Assembly (NCBI RefSeq): GCF_932526225.1
Contig: NC_064048.1
Location: 1,851,340 to 1,915,339 of the forward strand
Source of the DNA: Nematostella vectensis
Lineage: Eukaryota > Cnidaria > Anthozoa > Actiniaria > Edwardsiidae
Direction of reading: 5' to 3'
Length of the DNA stretch: 64,000 nucleotides
The notes below the pieces were generated by a model. It made no database searches, had not been told where the DNA came from, and saw only the letters and a program-made list of their open reading frames with translations. Positions 34,289-45,739 of the stretch are shown in pieces; position 1 is the stretch's first letter, and each line of letters begins with the position of its first letter. The position numbers and the translations under genes were made by a program.

Positions 34289-36484
34289 CTGAAAAAGAAA
34301 ATAATACTTTTGTTAAAGTTTTTTTTGACACATGGGATACTAATAAAATTTTAAAAATATATATATAGTATCAAAGAAAGAAGGAAACATTGCAAGCTTA
34401 AGTTTAAGCATTGTAAAGTCACCTCAAAGTTTTCAGTGGAAATCAATTGTACAGATAATATACAGAGAAAGACAACAGTACACCTGATGTATTATCAAAA
34501 CAAAATCTCAATTGAAATCACCCAAAAGTGGGAAATTAGACATTTTTATCCAACAGAAAAGTCTTGTGAGTATGAATATTGGTAAGCCATTGTCCTCCCA
34601 GCCAGCCAGTATGGGCAGTGAAAAGTACCCACAAGCCAAAAAATCCAATCCTTAAACGAGTTGGAAGGCCCAAACGCAACCCTGAATGCAAAGCAGTCTG
34701 AATCAGTGAAAAGTCCTGCAATGTTGCATATTTTCTGGCACACAAATTAAACACTCGGCTTCAATTGTAGAGAAACATGCTGCAACAACATGGTGGGAAG
34801 GAGCAAACAAATTTTCAAACTATACACTTGTTTTGAAATTTAGGATGCAGGCTGAAGCCAGGATTTTGATTGGGAAGTTCGTTTACCCATTCAGCAGACC
34901 ATTCTCTCTTAGGTAGCTCGCCCTAGCTGACAGTGGTACTCAATTTTTCTTCATAAGAGAGACCTTCCAGTCGAGTGCGGTGATTCTTCCGAAACCCCCC
35001 TGGCTACAGCGTAATTAATCGATGAAAATCGATCATCGGTTTGCCAATCGATAAATCGATATTATTCGAAGAAATCAGCTGATTAATATCGGTTGATATT
35101 GGTAATTGATGATTAATCGATAGTCACACGAAGATTTTCCTTAATTTCATCGATTTCATGGATTATCATCGGCTGTCATCGATTGACTACCCTGGCTTCG
35201 ATATTATTTCATAACATTCTCCGGGGCCAACAAATGTTAATAATGTGAGTTCGTCTATCGAAAAATACATTTACTGAATGACTGTCGTTGCGATTGTTGA
35301 TAGTCATTAGTGGAGCTATGATTTGTTGTAATGCTCTTTAATGTTTTTCTCGTTTTGTCAACAGAGATCATAGCACTTGGCCACTCGCTTCACTCATCTT
35401 GCCACGCAAGCTGGCTCGAATTACGCGTTTACTCCAACACTTATGTGCAGGGAGACACAATATAAATGGTATTCATTCTTTTATTCAAGTATCCATAAGT
35501 GTCCCTCAAAGGGAAGGGGGGTGGGCCAGCGAAGCCTGGAAAAGATCCAGCGACATGTTTTATTACAGCTAATCTCTGCTATTATAATCTGTATAATCAG
35601 GCAGGCTTATAACTCTGTTGCTGACCGTTTGAAAAAGGTATCATTAAGGGCCTTTAACAATGAACGTATACTAAATAATAAATGATACATTTGTACTCTT
35701 TTATGTTCTTTGTGATCATTCAGATCATATTTAATGGAAATCGGTGAAAATCGATTAAAATCGATATTAATCGATCATGCTACCATCATCGATTACTAAT
35801 CGATGAAAGGTCACAAATTTGCAGATCATCGATAAACCATCGATTTCCAATATTAATCCAATATTCCAATATTATTAGCATCGATTGATTTGGATTGATA
35901 TCGATTTTCATTGATTATCGGTTTTATCGATTAATTACGCCGGGGCCGTCGACATAGCAGAATTCAAGCATTTTAGTGTAAGCTTGTTTTATTAGGATCT
36001 AAGCCGTCCAACTCTTGTTTACTTTTAATCAATCGTCATTGGCTATATTCTGACAGCTAACGCTAAGTTGAGTTGTGGAGGTGTGAGTTCAGCCAGGCGT
36101 GAGGTGGGTTGAGATTCAGGGGCGATCCACAGAATACCAAATATTCGAAAACAAAATATTTCAGAATAAGCCCGAATGAGAGCCGGCTAGCAGGCTAGGC
36201 GATTTGCAAATGCTGGGCACACTATAACAAAAAGAAACTCAAGACACACAAACCTCATGGGAGCGGTTGTCAAATACAACATACCCGACAGTTGTAACTA
36301 ACGAAGGAAAATGCCTAAAGCAGAAGAACACACACAGTATAATTAATTATAGAGCGAAAGTACAGCAGCTAAATACATAACAACAGAGTCCTAGAGAATA
36401 ACAAAACCAAGGAGGAAACGCATTGAAAGACAAATACCATTCCAGAATTAGTAAAATTGGTAAAAGGGAGTAGATTATACCAAC
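34289..36484 (-). other. Probable intron of zinc-finger gene 4
   Basis: Bounded by TCTTTTTCAG at 34289 and AAG/GTTGGTAT at 36484. It carries the 35008-35943 insertion. The leader following the acceptor (from 34288) meets TAA after 14 codons, so protein 4 is unlikely to be read from exon 1 with this acceptor. Confidence 0.5.
35008..35943. mobile_element. ~935-bp inverted-terminus element with ATCGAT iterons
   Basis: The left end GCGTAATTAATCGATGAAAA and the right end TTTATCGATTAATTACGC are inverted repeats. Both subterminal regions (35010-35210 and 35740-35935) are packed with ATCGAT, ATCGATT and ATTAATCG motifs. The unit-2 intron has the uninterrupted sequence CTGGCTACGGGCCTG near 17278, whereas here CTGGCTAC and GGGGCC flank the element. 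A 102-codon ORF inside (35377-35685) has no recognisable domain. Non-autonomous DNA element, superfamily undetermined. Confidence 0.8.
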
Positions 36485-36511
36485 CTTCTCACCACGCGAC
36501 TCGTCCGCCAT
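36485..36511 (-). CDS. First coding exon of zinc-finger gene 4 (MADESRGEK)
   Basis: The same conserved 27-nt exon and donor as genes 1-3. As in gene 2, its connection to the finger frame is broken in the predicted leader, so its coding use in this copy is doubtful. Confidence 0.55.
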
Positions 36512-37158
36512 TTTGATCTCTTTTGTGAAACCCACAGGAAGCCCAACAAAGATTCCTCTTGTGATCAATATGTCAGACGGGACTCCTGTGGATACCTCAC
36601 GGCGGCGAAGAGGTTGAGACTCAAATTCTTCCTCCAGTTCCTTCTTTTACTGTTCTGCTGTCTCTTTCTTTTTTTTTTTCTCCTTGACGATTATTGCTGA
36701 AGCAATAAGAACTGGACGCAACCGATAAAATTCTAACTTCTTTTTACACGGAGCAGGTTTTTATAACTGTAGGTGGTATATCCTCTTAGAGTAGGGACGA
36801 GTCGATTATGCTAGTAAAACTGGCATAAAATGCTTGTAGCATCGCTCGCTTTTTATCAAAATTATACTCAAATAATGCTCTCTTTAACAAATCATGCTCT
36901 TTTTTACAACATTATGCTCGACAAAAAATGGGAAAAACAATAGACAAAGTTGATCTTGAAACCTCTTCTTTGGTATGGGCTTAATATAGCTAATATTACA
37001 GCAACCCAGTGAAATACAAAGCTTCAATAGGAAACTTTATAGCGCAGCCAGCGCGGAGCTCCATAGGTATAGAAATATGGTAAGCTATGCGACTTGGTTT
37101 TGTGGTCATCGCGCGGTTACCCTGTGGTGTCACAAATCAGCCAGTCAGCCAGCCAGTT

Positions 37159-40100
37159 CACATATGCAAAACGACTGCGCATGCGCTAGGTTGGAATTTT
37201 AGATTCAACAAAGATGGCGGACTCCTGGTGGATAATCCAGCCAAATACCGCCAAGATTCTACTCAGAACTCAATAATTACTTCGGAATAAGACGGCACTT
37301 TATTGACTTAGAGTATCAATGTGACTCAAAGGATGGATAATTGTGCTCGGATTTGTTTTATTATGTACAAATTTTCGTAAACTCGTAATGCCGTTCGCCT
37401 CGAAGAATCTATCCTCTATTATAGCTGATCTAACATCTAGTATAGCTGATCCACTCGGGGAACCAAGTAGTGTAGCTAAATGGCTTTTGGCAGCTTCTAC
37501 ATTGAGTCTTTACTGAGGCAGCTTCTACATTTCCTTGCGTCGTGGTATCGTACGTTTGGTTCCCCCTTGCAATAGCTGTGACAAGTAAAGAGATCCATGG
37601 AGTACTTAGGGGGAATTGCTGTCCAATTGATAACTGTCACGGTAATTAGAAGTTGTAAACTCATTGGCCATTAATAGGGAAATAAATGTACATGCACTAG
37701 AACCATTCCTACCAAATAAAGTTGCTTGAGAAATGTTTGGTGGAAAAAAACAAAATGTAGATGACCCAAGTTTGAGACTTGCAACATTTATGCTAATTTG
37801 AGAATTAGGTTGGGTTCCTGTGGTTGATGTAGTAGCTCTTGTTACTTGTGGCTGTTGTTGAGACAGTGGTTGTGGTTGAGAATGTGCTACAGGTTGAGAT
37901 TGGCTCGTCTGAGTTGAAGGCTGTGGTACTGCAAAACTAGACAGTACTTCATCAACATGCTCGTTCCACTCATCTGAATAGTAATATTCTGCAGATTTAC
38001 TTGAGGAAGCATTAATTTCATCGACAATGTCTGGTGTATTGGACTGATCTGATATACTGGCTGGATCTGTCATTTTCGTTGGGCTGATAATACTCTGATT
38101 GAAGGCATCGGAAAGTGTCTTCACTTTCTCTAGGATGGAGATGGTGCAGGATGGACATAGCTGACCACAAGTTAGTCTTAATACTGTATTTCAGTATCAA
38201 TTTTATTTACTGTGCAGTTTTGATTATCACAACAGTTATTTGGATCTGGAAAACATGACAAAGAGGATTGTTTCAAGTCCTTGTATGATAATGGGAGTGC
38301 TTTGGAGTTAATTGAGTTAGGTGAGTAGTTCTGGATAGTTTTTTTTTAGCTTTATTGTATGAGTCTATTGTTCTTGGTGCACATCCAAATCCAGTCAGAA
38401 GGCCACTGTTGAGGGCAGATCTTGGCAGTCCATGCAGGTGGAGGTACAAACCAAGATCCTTCTGTAATCTACTAGTTTTCTGAGACCTGAAAACAAAAAT
38501 ATGCTAGACATTTAAATAAAATGAATACTAACACTGCCCTCAAATGTATTTGAAAAATCAAAATTCATTTGTTTAGAGAGTACATTTAATGCCATACTGT
38601 AATGGAATATTACTGGTATTTTCAGTCATGGAATCACTAACAGTATAACATACCTAAAGTAAGCCAAAGTGTGTAACAGAGTAACAGTGCGCTGCTCTTG
38701 GAGGGCTGAATGCTTGCATCTGGTTATGCTGTTTAGAATTGTTGAATATAGCTCTGGGACATACTTTTCGGCAAAGTCTCTCATGGTTGCTGGGTCATAG
38801 AGTGTTGCTCACTTAGCATCATAGTGCCGAAAAAATGCAATTTGGAATTTTCCTACTTGTTCGTCAAATGTCTCATTTGATGATAAAAATAATTATACCA
38901 AAAAAAATTTGGGAGACAGGGAGGATAAAGACAGTTATACAATGTGAATCAATATTACAATAGCCCATTTTCTTACAGTTCTTTTGTTACTTTACAGATT
39001 GTTTCCTCAATGGACTCAAAAAGGAGAAATGACAGATCAATGCAAAAGGGAGGGTGTGTGGCATTATTTGCTTCGTGCCCTCCTGCCAATCCCCACCATC
39101 ATTCCCCACTTTACCCTTGGGTGATGGAAGAATTTGGATAATTATCTTTATTTTGATATAAGCTAGTCATTATCTGCTCCCATTGTTCGGTATTTAAAAC
39201 TACATTTCCTCGGTCATTTTTTCTGGCCTCACCAACGGGAGTCATCAGGGCATTCCAGGAGAGGGGGTCTAAGGGTTTCTCATCAATAGTTATTTAATGA
39301 GGTTAGGGGATCTTGGGAGGGATTTTGCAATGAGTCGCACAAGTGAAGCACAGGTGAACGGGTAGTCTCCAGTATCTGTAAACAGCAAAATACATATTAT
39401 AATAACATATCTTTTTTGTTATGTCACAATTAAAATCAATTTACACAACCATGTGTAATATACTTGCATCAAAGGCGTTTATTTGTCCATAAAGCATGAC
39501 TTCGAGACACCCCAGCTTGTTTATAATATATGTTGTTTTGTTTGCACAAGATATACATGTACCTTGCTGATTGAGCTCTTTGGACTGGTTGACATTTTGA
39601 CATTTCTGTCATCACATGCTGCTTTCTGTGGATGGAATTGCATATATTATTACTCCAATATTTTACATAATCAGTGCAACCCAAAAGTATGTTGTGCTGT
39701 GGTTTTGGTGTGATAGTTGATTACTTTTTTTTTACGAAATGTAAACTTGCCTTCCGTCGTGCGTCACTCGAGTGATACAATTCGTGGTCACGGAAGTTTT
39801 CGTCTGCCTTCCTCCTGCACGGATTGCACCAGTTCCCGGCTTATAACCGGAGATCCTGCGTCCTACACCATCAAAAACCACATAAAGCCTTGTAGGGATT
39901 TTACTTTTAGCGAGATTACCACCGTGTCTCCAGAACGAAGGACAAGAGCAACGTTTGTCTTGGTGTGTGACTTCATTTCTGTGGTGTAAACAAAGCCAGG
40001 AATCTTCCGGTATATCAGCTACTCTCGATGTTTCACGGCCTACACGTCGAAGTGACGATGCATCCGAGCATTACTCCTTTTCTGTTCTCGTTTTTTCTCC

Positions 40101-40476
40101 TTTTTCGCAAGATTTGACATCTTCTGTGGGTTTTCCCGAGCAACAAAGACACAGTAGCAACAACATAAACAAACCCCACAGCCATCCCGCGAACGACATA
40201 ACCACGACGAGTGACTTTCAAATTTAAAAAAAAACTTTTTTGGTAAATAAAGATATAAAAAAGGTAAACTCAAAAAATCCAGGTAATATTATAATCTTTT
40301 TTTTCAGTAAGTGTGAACCTTATCCATGCAGTAATTTTCTTATCCCAGCGATTGGTTGTCAGTACTTCCGCCAAAGTTGCCTCGCAAACCGGATAAACCT
40401 ATTTGTTTTCTTTTGAAAATACTTTCCCGCGCCACATGTCAAAGATCTGAGCATGCGCAGTCGTTTTGCATACGTG
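37159..40476. mobile_element. Inner inverted-repeat element around a broken gene
   Basis: CACATATGCAAAACGACTGC (37159) is repeated in inverse orientation at 40451-40476 (GCAGTCGTTTTGCATACGTG), with CCAGCCAG-type motifs beside both. The 3.3 kb between holds the decayed minus-strand gene at 37606-39400. Target-site duplications were not identified. Confidence 0.5.
37606..39400 (-). pseudogene. Decayed multi-exon transposon-like gene
   Basis: The last open segment (37606-38124, 172 codons) has a Ser/Gln/Pro-rich stretch and then SSTFCFFPPNISQATLFGRN and GSSACTFISLLMANEF, which resembles the Cys region of a papain-like fold. Upstream, an exon beginning after TTTGTTTTCAG (about 38484) reads SQKTSRLQKDLGLYLHLHGL and PRSALNSGLLTGFG. 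The previous exon (38645-38880) reads FDEQVGKFQIAFFRHYDAK, a TGA, then ATLYDPATMRDFAEKYVPEL and ends in TTTAG/GTATGT. Further upstream, TGDYPFTCASLVRLIAKS and DEKPLDPLSWNALMTPVGEA lie in two different frames (about 39180-39370). One in-frame stop and at least one frameshift show it is dead. Family not certain; similar ORFs occur in invertebrate mobile DNA as I recall it. Confidence 0.5.
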
Positions 40477-40853
40477 GAGCCAGCCAGTAATCCAGCCGCG
40501 CAACTCTCAGGCCCCTCTTGGTCTTACGCTTTTGTGTGTTTTTAGTTCAAAGTTCGTATCTCCACAGAAAAAAAGGCAGTATTTAATAAGAAAATATGCG
40601 GATTCAAATGGACCGAAGTCATTTAGGAACCGTTTTGTCTGAAGTACGAGTCGATAGTAAAATCTACCCTAGTGTTCGTGAATCCCGCCCGTCGCAACAG
40701 CTAAAAAGACGACTATAGAGGACTATGGAGGATCTACACTACCATTGTATATTCATTCACGTCTAAATTTATGTAAGGAGATCCTGAGAAGAAAGGGCCT
40801 TGATATTTGTTTTCAGCTATAAAAATCATTCGCTTGTGTCGACGAGTTCCTTG

Positions 40854-41608
40854 TGTGACAGGGTCACTACTAGTTAGTATATGAACATTGATAATCATCA
40901 AATCATGGACTTTATTTTACTGTATTTTGTAGTTTAGCTTTAACATTTAGTTTGTTTCACAGATAGACTAAGTGCTTAGCAATGTGATTGGTATGTGATT
41001 CAGAAACTCGTAGGCAACACCTACGTGCTGAAACGTGCATCTAGGCGGCGCACGAATCACATCCCAAAGTTATCTTAGGTTAGATAGTGTAATCTACTTC
41101 CTACGCGTCGGTACGAGCAAAGGGCTTTCTGGCCGCGTTATTTAGCTACGGAAATGCGCAGGACTATCCTACACCTTTCTGCAATTTTAGGCATGTCCTT
41201 TCCTTGTTCCACCGACTATAAATAGAGGCACTTTTGTTAGTAACAATCAGTTGCGAAGTAAGAACAATAAGAACGACAACAATATTTTGGATTGGAAAGA
41301 GCATCGATGAAAGAAGACGAAAGAACTTGCTTCTAGCAAGATTGTAATGCCTTATTTTCGTTCCCGTTTGAACTACCGTTTGAACTACCGTTTGTAGTAC
41401 CCGTTTATATTACCGTTAAGATACAGTTCCTAGTACTATCCTGTACTATATTTTAGACCATCCTACAACAATTATTCATTTGGCTACATGTTTGTAAAAT
41501 TGTAAATTCGTTCATTTTAATTTGGCTTTTGCTATAATAAATGTGTTTTCAATTACATTGAGCAATATTAGTTCGTGTCCTGCGTGCAAGCCCTTGCCGT
41601 CGGTTACA
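40854..41608 (+). mobile_element. Probable solo LTR (755 bp)
   Basis: The segment begins TGTGACAGGGTCAC and ends GCCGTCGGTTACA (TG...CA) and is flanked on both sides by CTTG (40850-40853, 41609-41612), a candidate 4-bp target duplication. Inside are a TATA box (CTATAAATAG, 41216-41225) and, about 310 bases on, AATAAA (41536-41541), as expected for U3-R-U5. No gag or pol is adjacent, so this would be a solo LTR. A 4-bp flanking match can arise by chance. Confidence 0.55.
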
Positions 41609-41615
41609 CTTGCTA

Positions 41616-43290
41616 GAAGAAATTCGACAACTTCACAGTCAGATCAGGCCTTATTGAACTTGTTAACAACTTTATTGTGGATCCATTGCCCTCCCGTCCA
41701 CCTTTCAAATTACGATGTGTTTCTAAACAAGAAGTTGAACAGGAAATTAACAAGCTACGCTCTGATACGTCAACTGGCGTGGACCAGATACCAGTGAAAT
41801 TTGTAAAGCTGGCTAAGGAACATATCTCTGGTCCTATCACACAGATAATTAACAAATGCATCTTGACATCAAATTTTCCTAAACTTTGGAAGGTAGCAAG
41901 AATTTCTCCAATTCCAAAAGTTAATGAGCCTCGCTGTGATGCCGATCACCGTCCCGTGTCTATTCTACCAACACTATCTAAACTCATGGAACGCTTAGTT
42001 CTCCATCAGCTTGTTACACACATAAATGGTGAAGCTCTTCTCTGTCCAACCATATCAGGATTCCGCAAAGGCCATTCGACATCTAGTGTTTTGTTAGGAA
42101 TCCGTGACGCCCTCTTACGTGCGTGTAGTAGGGGAGAGGTAACGCTTATGGTTTGTGCAGATTACAGTAAAGCGTTTGATACTGTTCAGTTTAAGTCTGT
42201 CCTTATGAAGATGCACTGTCTGGGCTTCTCAAAGGAGTTTCTACTATGGATGGTCAATTACCTTACGGATCGAAAACAGATGGTGCAAATAGATGACAGA
42301 AAGTCAGACATGGAAACAGTGGAATTCGAAAAACAGATGGTGCAAATAGATGACAGAAAGTCAGACATGGAAACAGTGGAATTCGGAGTCCCTCAGGGTT
42401 CTATCCTTGGTCCGGTTATCTTTAATCTCTATGTTGCGGATCTCCAGTCTGAACTACAGTGTGACTGTTTTCAGTACGCGGACGATACCACTTTTTACGT
42501 CCACTCAAAGCCCAGTGATTTGGATACATCAGCAGCTCAAATAAACAAAATCATGGCAAATCTGAAGGACTATTCCAAGACCAGTAATTTGGCTCTGAAT
42601 CCTTCCAAAACAAACTGGATGCTTATCTCTACGCCTCAAATGGCACGTTATCATAACTTAGAAGATCGGAATCTTGCTATTGTCTGTGGAGATTCAAGAA
42701 TTTCATGCACCAAGCTATTGGGTGTCCATGTGGATCAACATCTCTCCTGGAAAACACACGTAGACTCTTTGTTAAGCTCATCATATGGGACTTTATCTAT
42801 GCTACGTCGACTAAAAAATCTGGCACCCTTCCATGTAAGGAAACATCTAGCAGAGAGTTTAGTCCTCTCAAAACTTAATTACGCCTGCATGGTATTCCAT
42901 CCTCTGCCTGCATATCAGGAAAAGCGACTTCAACGCCTGCAGAATTCCTGTGCTGGATTCGTAATCAAGAAATTTGCTGGGTTGGAAGACGTCATTAAAT
43001 TAAACTGGCTTCCAGTTAAAGAGAACGTGAAATTTAATATATTAAAACTTGCTCACAAATCTTTATACAATAATAGCTTTCCTGAATATTTAAGACTAAG
43101 TGTTCGCAATGATACTGGATATAACTTGAGGTCATCAGCTGCTCCTGTTTTCTCAACTCCTAGAGAATCTGGAACTTTCCAACACTCAGCTGCCACTCTT
43201 TTTAATAAACTTCCACCATCGCTTAGGAACACTTCGGACTACAATGCTTTTTGTAGGAACATTAAGAAGGACTTAAGACAGTCACTTTGA
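41616..43290 (+). pseudogene. 5'-truncated CR1/L2-like non-LTR retrotransposon, RT domain
   Basis: The frame is open from 41616 (KKFDNFTVRSGLIELVNNF) with no ATG at the edge, and encodes a non-LTR reverse transcriptase: FRKGHSTSSVLLGI, DYSKAFDTVQFKSVL (catalytic Asp), GVPQGSILGPVIFNLY, YADDTTFYVHS (catalytic Asp pair), and a C-terminal region ending FCRNIKKDLRQSL. The upstream apurinic-type endonuclease domain is missing, so this is a 5' truncation. Between the DYSKAFD and GVPQGS motifs a 57-bp stretch is tandemly duplicated in frame (KQMVQIDDRKSDMETVEFE twice), which probably disturbs the palm. The 3' UTR ends with AATAAA and an (ATT)n tail at about 43469-43492, as in CR1/L2-type elements. 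Confidence 0.88.
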
Positions 43291-43468
43291 ATACACGTTT
43301 AATCGACATTTTATATATATATTCTTAAATTGCATATAGATATTATAACTTAGAACTTACTATATTAGAATTTTTTTTATCAGTAGTGTATATTGTAGTG
43401 TATATATTGTTAATTGTAAGTATCTTACAGAAGAAGAGCCTCTTAATTGTTGGAATCTGTAATAAACC

Positions 43469-43494
43469 ATTATTATTATTATTATTATTATTAG
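43469..43494 (+). repeat. (ATT)n 3' tail of the non-LTR element
   Basis: About eight ATT triplets directly after AATAAACC end the retroelement. Short tandem 3' tails are typical of CR1/L2-like elements. Confidence 0.7.
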
Positions 43495-43497
43495 TTT

Positions 43498-44400
43498 ACA
43501 ACAAAAGCGAACAACACAACAACAACAGAAAGCGAAAAAAAAACTGCCAAGGTGAGTTTTAGACGACGATTTGTATTGAGAATATAAAAGTTATTTTTCT
43601 TTTATTGTTGAGCTTTTATAATGCTCGTTTGTTCGTTTTTTTTTCCATAACCAATCGCTCAGACTAAAACACCGTACCACCTTTAGTTTGACGTCAAGAT
43701 GCCATATCAAAGTCATATATATCCTTGTTTTGATGTAAATACGTAAATACTTACAAGTTCTATAAATTCAGGCGTATATTCCTCACGGTAAGTAAGAATT
43801 TAACGACAGAAATACGTAGTAGTCTAGTTACTGTATCAATGCCACTTAGCTTGTTGGATTTATACAATTGTTTCTAGAGTTTGCTTTGAGAATTCCTGGT
43901 CTAATCAAACATGTTGAGCATAACACATCCTTTGATATTCTTCGTTCTCTCTATACTTTATTGACTGCGTTGAGATATTGAATGAAGGCTGATAAATATC
44001 ATCCTGTCATATATTGCTAAAGAAGACCTTTCTTGTCTTTATATTCTGTGTATTTAGTCTTTTCAAAGATACAGCAACATTTTTTTCAACATTATCATAA
44101 CTTAACTTTAACTTTACAATTACAAAAGAATTTTCTCTTCGAAAATAAAAAAAAAACAAAATGCAACCCTTTTTACCTATATTGTTTTTGCTTTTATATT
44201 GTCAGCATCTTGCATACTTCCTAATGTGTTTATTTATTTTTATTCAAATAGTTGTGGTTAGTAAGGTTATAAATGGCATGATGAAAATATTGTTTTGAAG
44301 ATAATAATAATAATAATTAAGTGTTTTCACTTTTATCTAGGTAAAACCAACCAGCGACTACCTGAGGGCCATGATTGATTCTAAAGGCTGGAAGGCATAA
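43498..44400 (+). CDS. Possible last two exons of an unidentified gene
   Basis: After the LINE tail a reading frame TTKANNTTTTESEKKTAK ends at AAG/GTGAGT (43551). An acceptor TTTTATCTAG at 44340 opens VKPTSDYLRAMIDSKGWKA and a stop at 44400, in matching phase 0. The consensus sites and phase are good, but both exons are short and low-complexity, so chance is possible. The LINE appears to have inserted into or beside the first of these exons. Confidence 0.35.
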
Positions 44401-44945
44401 TAATAGGCAAATACAGTATTAAGATAATATAGTAGGGGATTTCTTACTTTTATACAACAGTATAAGTGTAATAGGTTTTTTTAGAGCAAGATACTTGCTC
44501 TTAATGATAAATCTGTAAAGAAAACATTTATCTATCAACCTAAAGATAATGAGGAAAGGGAAAATGTTAGGAGAGTGTTGTTGCATTATTGTTATTTTTT
44601 TTTATCAAAGATATACTCCCATTTCTTCCTTTTTTCTCTCTGCTGACTATTTTTGTATGCAATTGATATTATTTGCTGTTTCCCCTCTGCACCCTAAATA
44701 AATTAAAATATGTTAGGTTTGAAATAAGACATTTTCTTTTAGCACTACTTTCAGTAATATCAAGGATTTTTTTTTAGAATTTGCTTCCCAAGTAAATTTG
44801 TTCTTCTCCCATTGCATTTAATTTTGGGGTAGCATTAGCATGTGTAGATCCAGGGTTTCTATAAAACAGCAGGCCACCATGCTAAAGGGTGGGTGCACCA
44901 ATATGTAATGCATGACTGTAATATCCTTGGTGATGGAGTATTACC

Positions 44946-45739
44946 TTCCCTGCTAGCAGAGGCCTCTTTTCCGTGTATTTCGCTGGGCTGGAGTTCGCGA
45001 GGAAAAGATACCTCTGCCATGGGTCGAAACTGTTTCTGTTGCGCATGCGTGAGCGTTAATAAGCTACCGACGTGCCAAAACCCGTACCATCGCGCGAAAG
45101 ATGTCAATATGGTTTGCATGGGTTTAGTCGGAAATCATGAATCAAACTCCGGTTAGTTCTCCTTTTCGAAAAAAGAAAACAACTGTTCAATTTCAATCAC
45201 CTAAAACGTCACTAAAAAGATTGAACAACAAACGCAGCAAAGACGAGTTTTGTCTTGTTTGTGGGATTAATTTCAAGACATCTGGACAGGCGAGTTTCTT
45301 CAATGTAAATATCGCACAGTTGGATTCGAAGAAAATGTTACAAAACTTTTTGGTAAACTTAGATCAGCTATTCCCAGAAGAATATGCAAAACCTGTAAAC
45401 GGAAGATTGACTCGTTTGTCAAAAGAGAGAAAATTCTGAATGAAGATAAGGCATTGAATGGCTTCTTTTATAATTCGTCGCGTGATATTTCTACGGAGGA
45501 CGCCGTTTCGAATGCGGGCTTATTATCCGGCAGCGGATATACGTTTCATGCATGCGCTAGTCCTTGTGGGCTCAAATAGTGGCCAGTAATTAATGAACGG
45601 AGCATGCGCTCTGGATCTCGTCCACGATCGTGGACGGCGGTTTGATCAAACGAACTTGCGACCCATGGCAGAGGTATCTTTTCCTCGCGAACTCCAGCCC
45701 AGCGAAATACAGAGAAAAGAGGCCTCTGCTAGCAGGGAA
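44946..45739 (+). mobile_element. 794-bp Mutator-like element with perfect 9-bp TSD
   Basis: 81-bp terminal inverted repeats (start TTCCCTGCTAGCAGAGGCCT; 44946-45026 and 45659-45739) differ at only two positions. AGTATTACC is present intact on both sides (44937-44945 and 45740-45748). A 9-bp duplication with long TIRs is characteristic of Mutator-like elements. The interior holds a frameshifted N-terminal zinc-binding ORF and no transposase, so the element is non-autonomous. High TIR identity implies recent activity. Confidence 0.9.
45137..45580 (+). pseudogene. Frameshifted treble-clef-like N-terminal domain inside the Mutator-like element
   Basis: ATG at 45137 starts MNQTPVSSPFRKKKTTVQFQ and continues to FCLVCGINFKTSGQASFFNV (Cys-x2-Cys). 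The matching second pair, PRRICKTCKRKIDSFVKREK (Cys-x2-Cys), lies in another frame from about 45310 onward, continuing ILNEDKALNGFFYNSSRD. A single indel near 45305-45325 separates them. Two CxxC knuckles about 45 residues apart suggest a zinc-binding domain such as the N-terminal module of a transposase-like protein. Confidence 0.6.

Noticed and set aside
39717-40227. Overlapping plus- and minus-strand ORFs of 60-90 codons
   Set aside because: Both directions look equally unconvincing; only short stretches and no splice-linked partner. Probably decayed mobile DNA.
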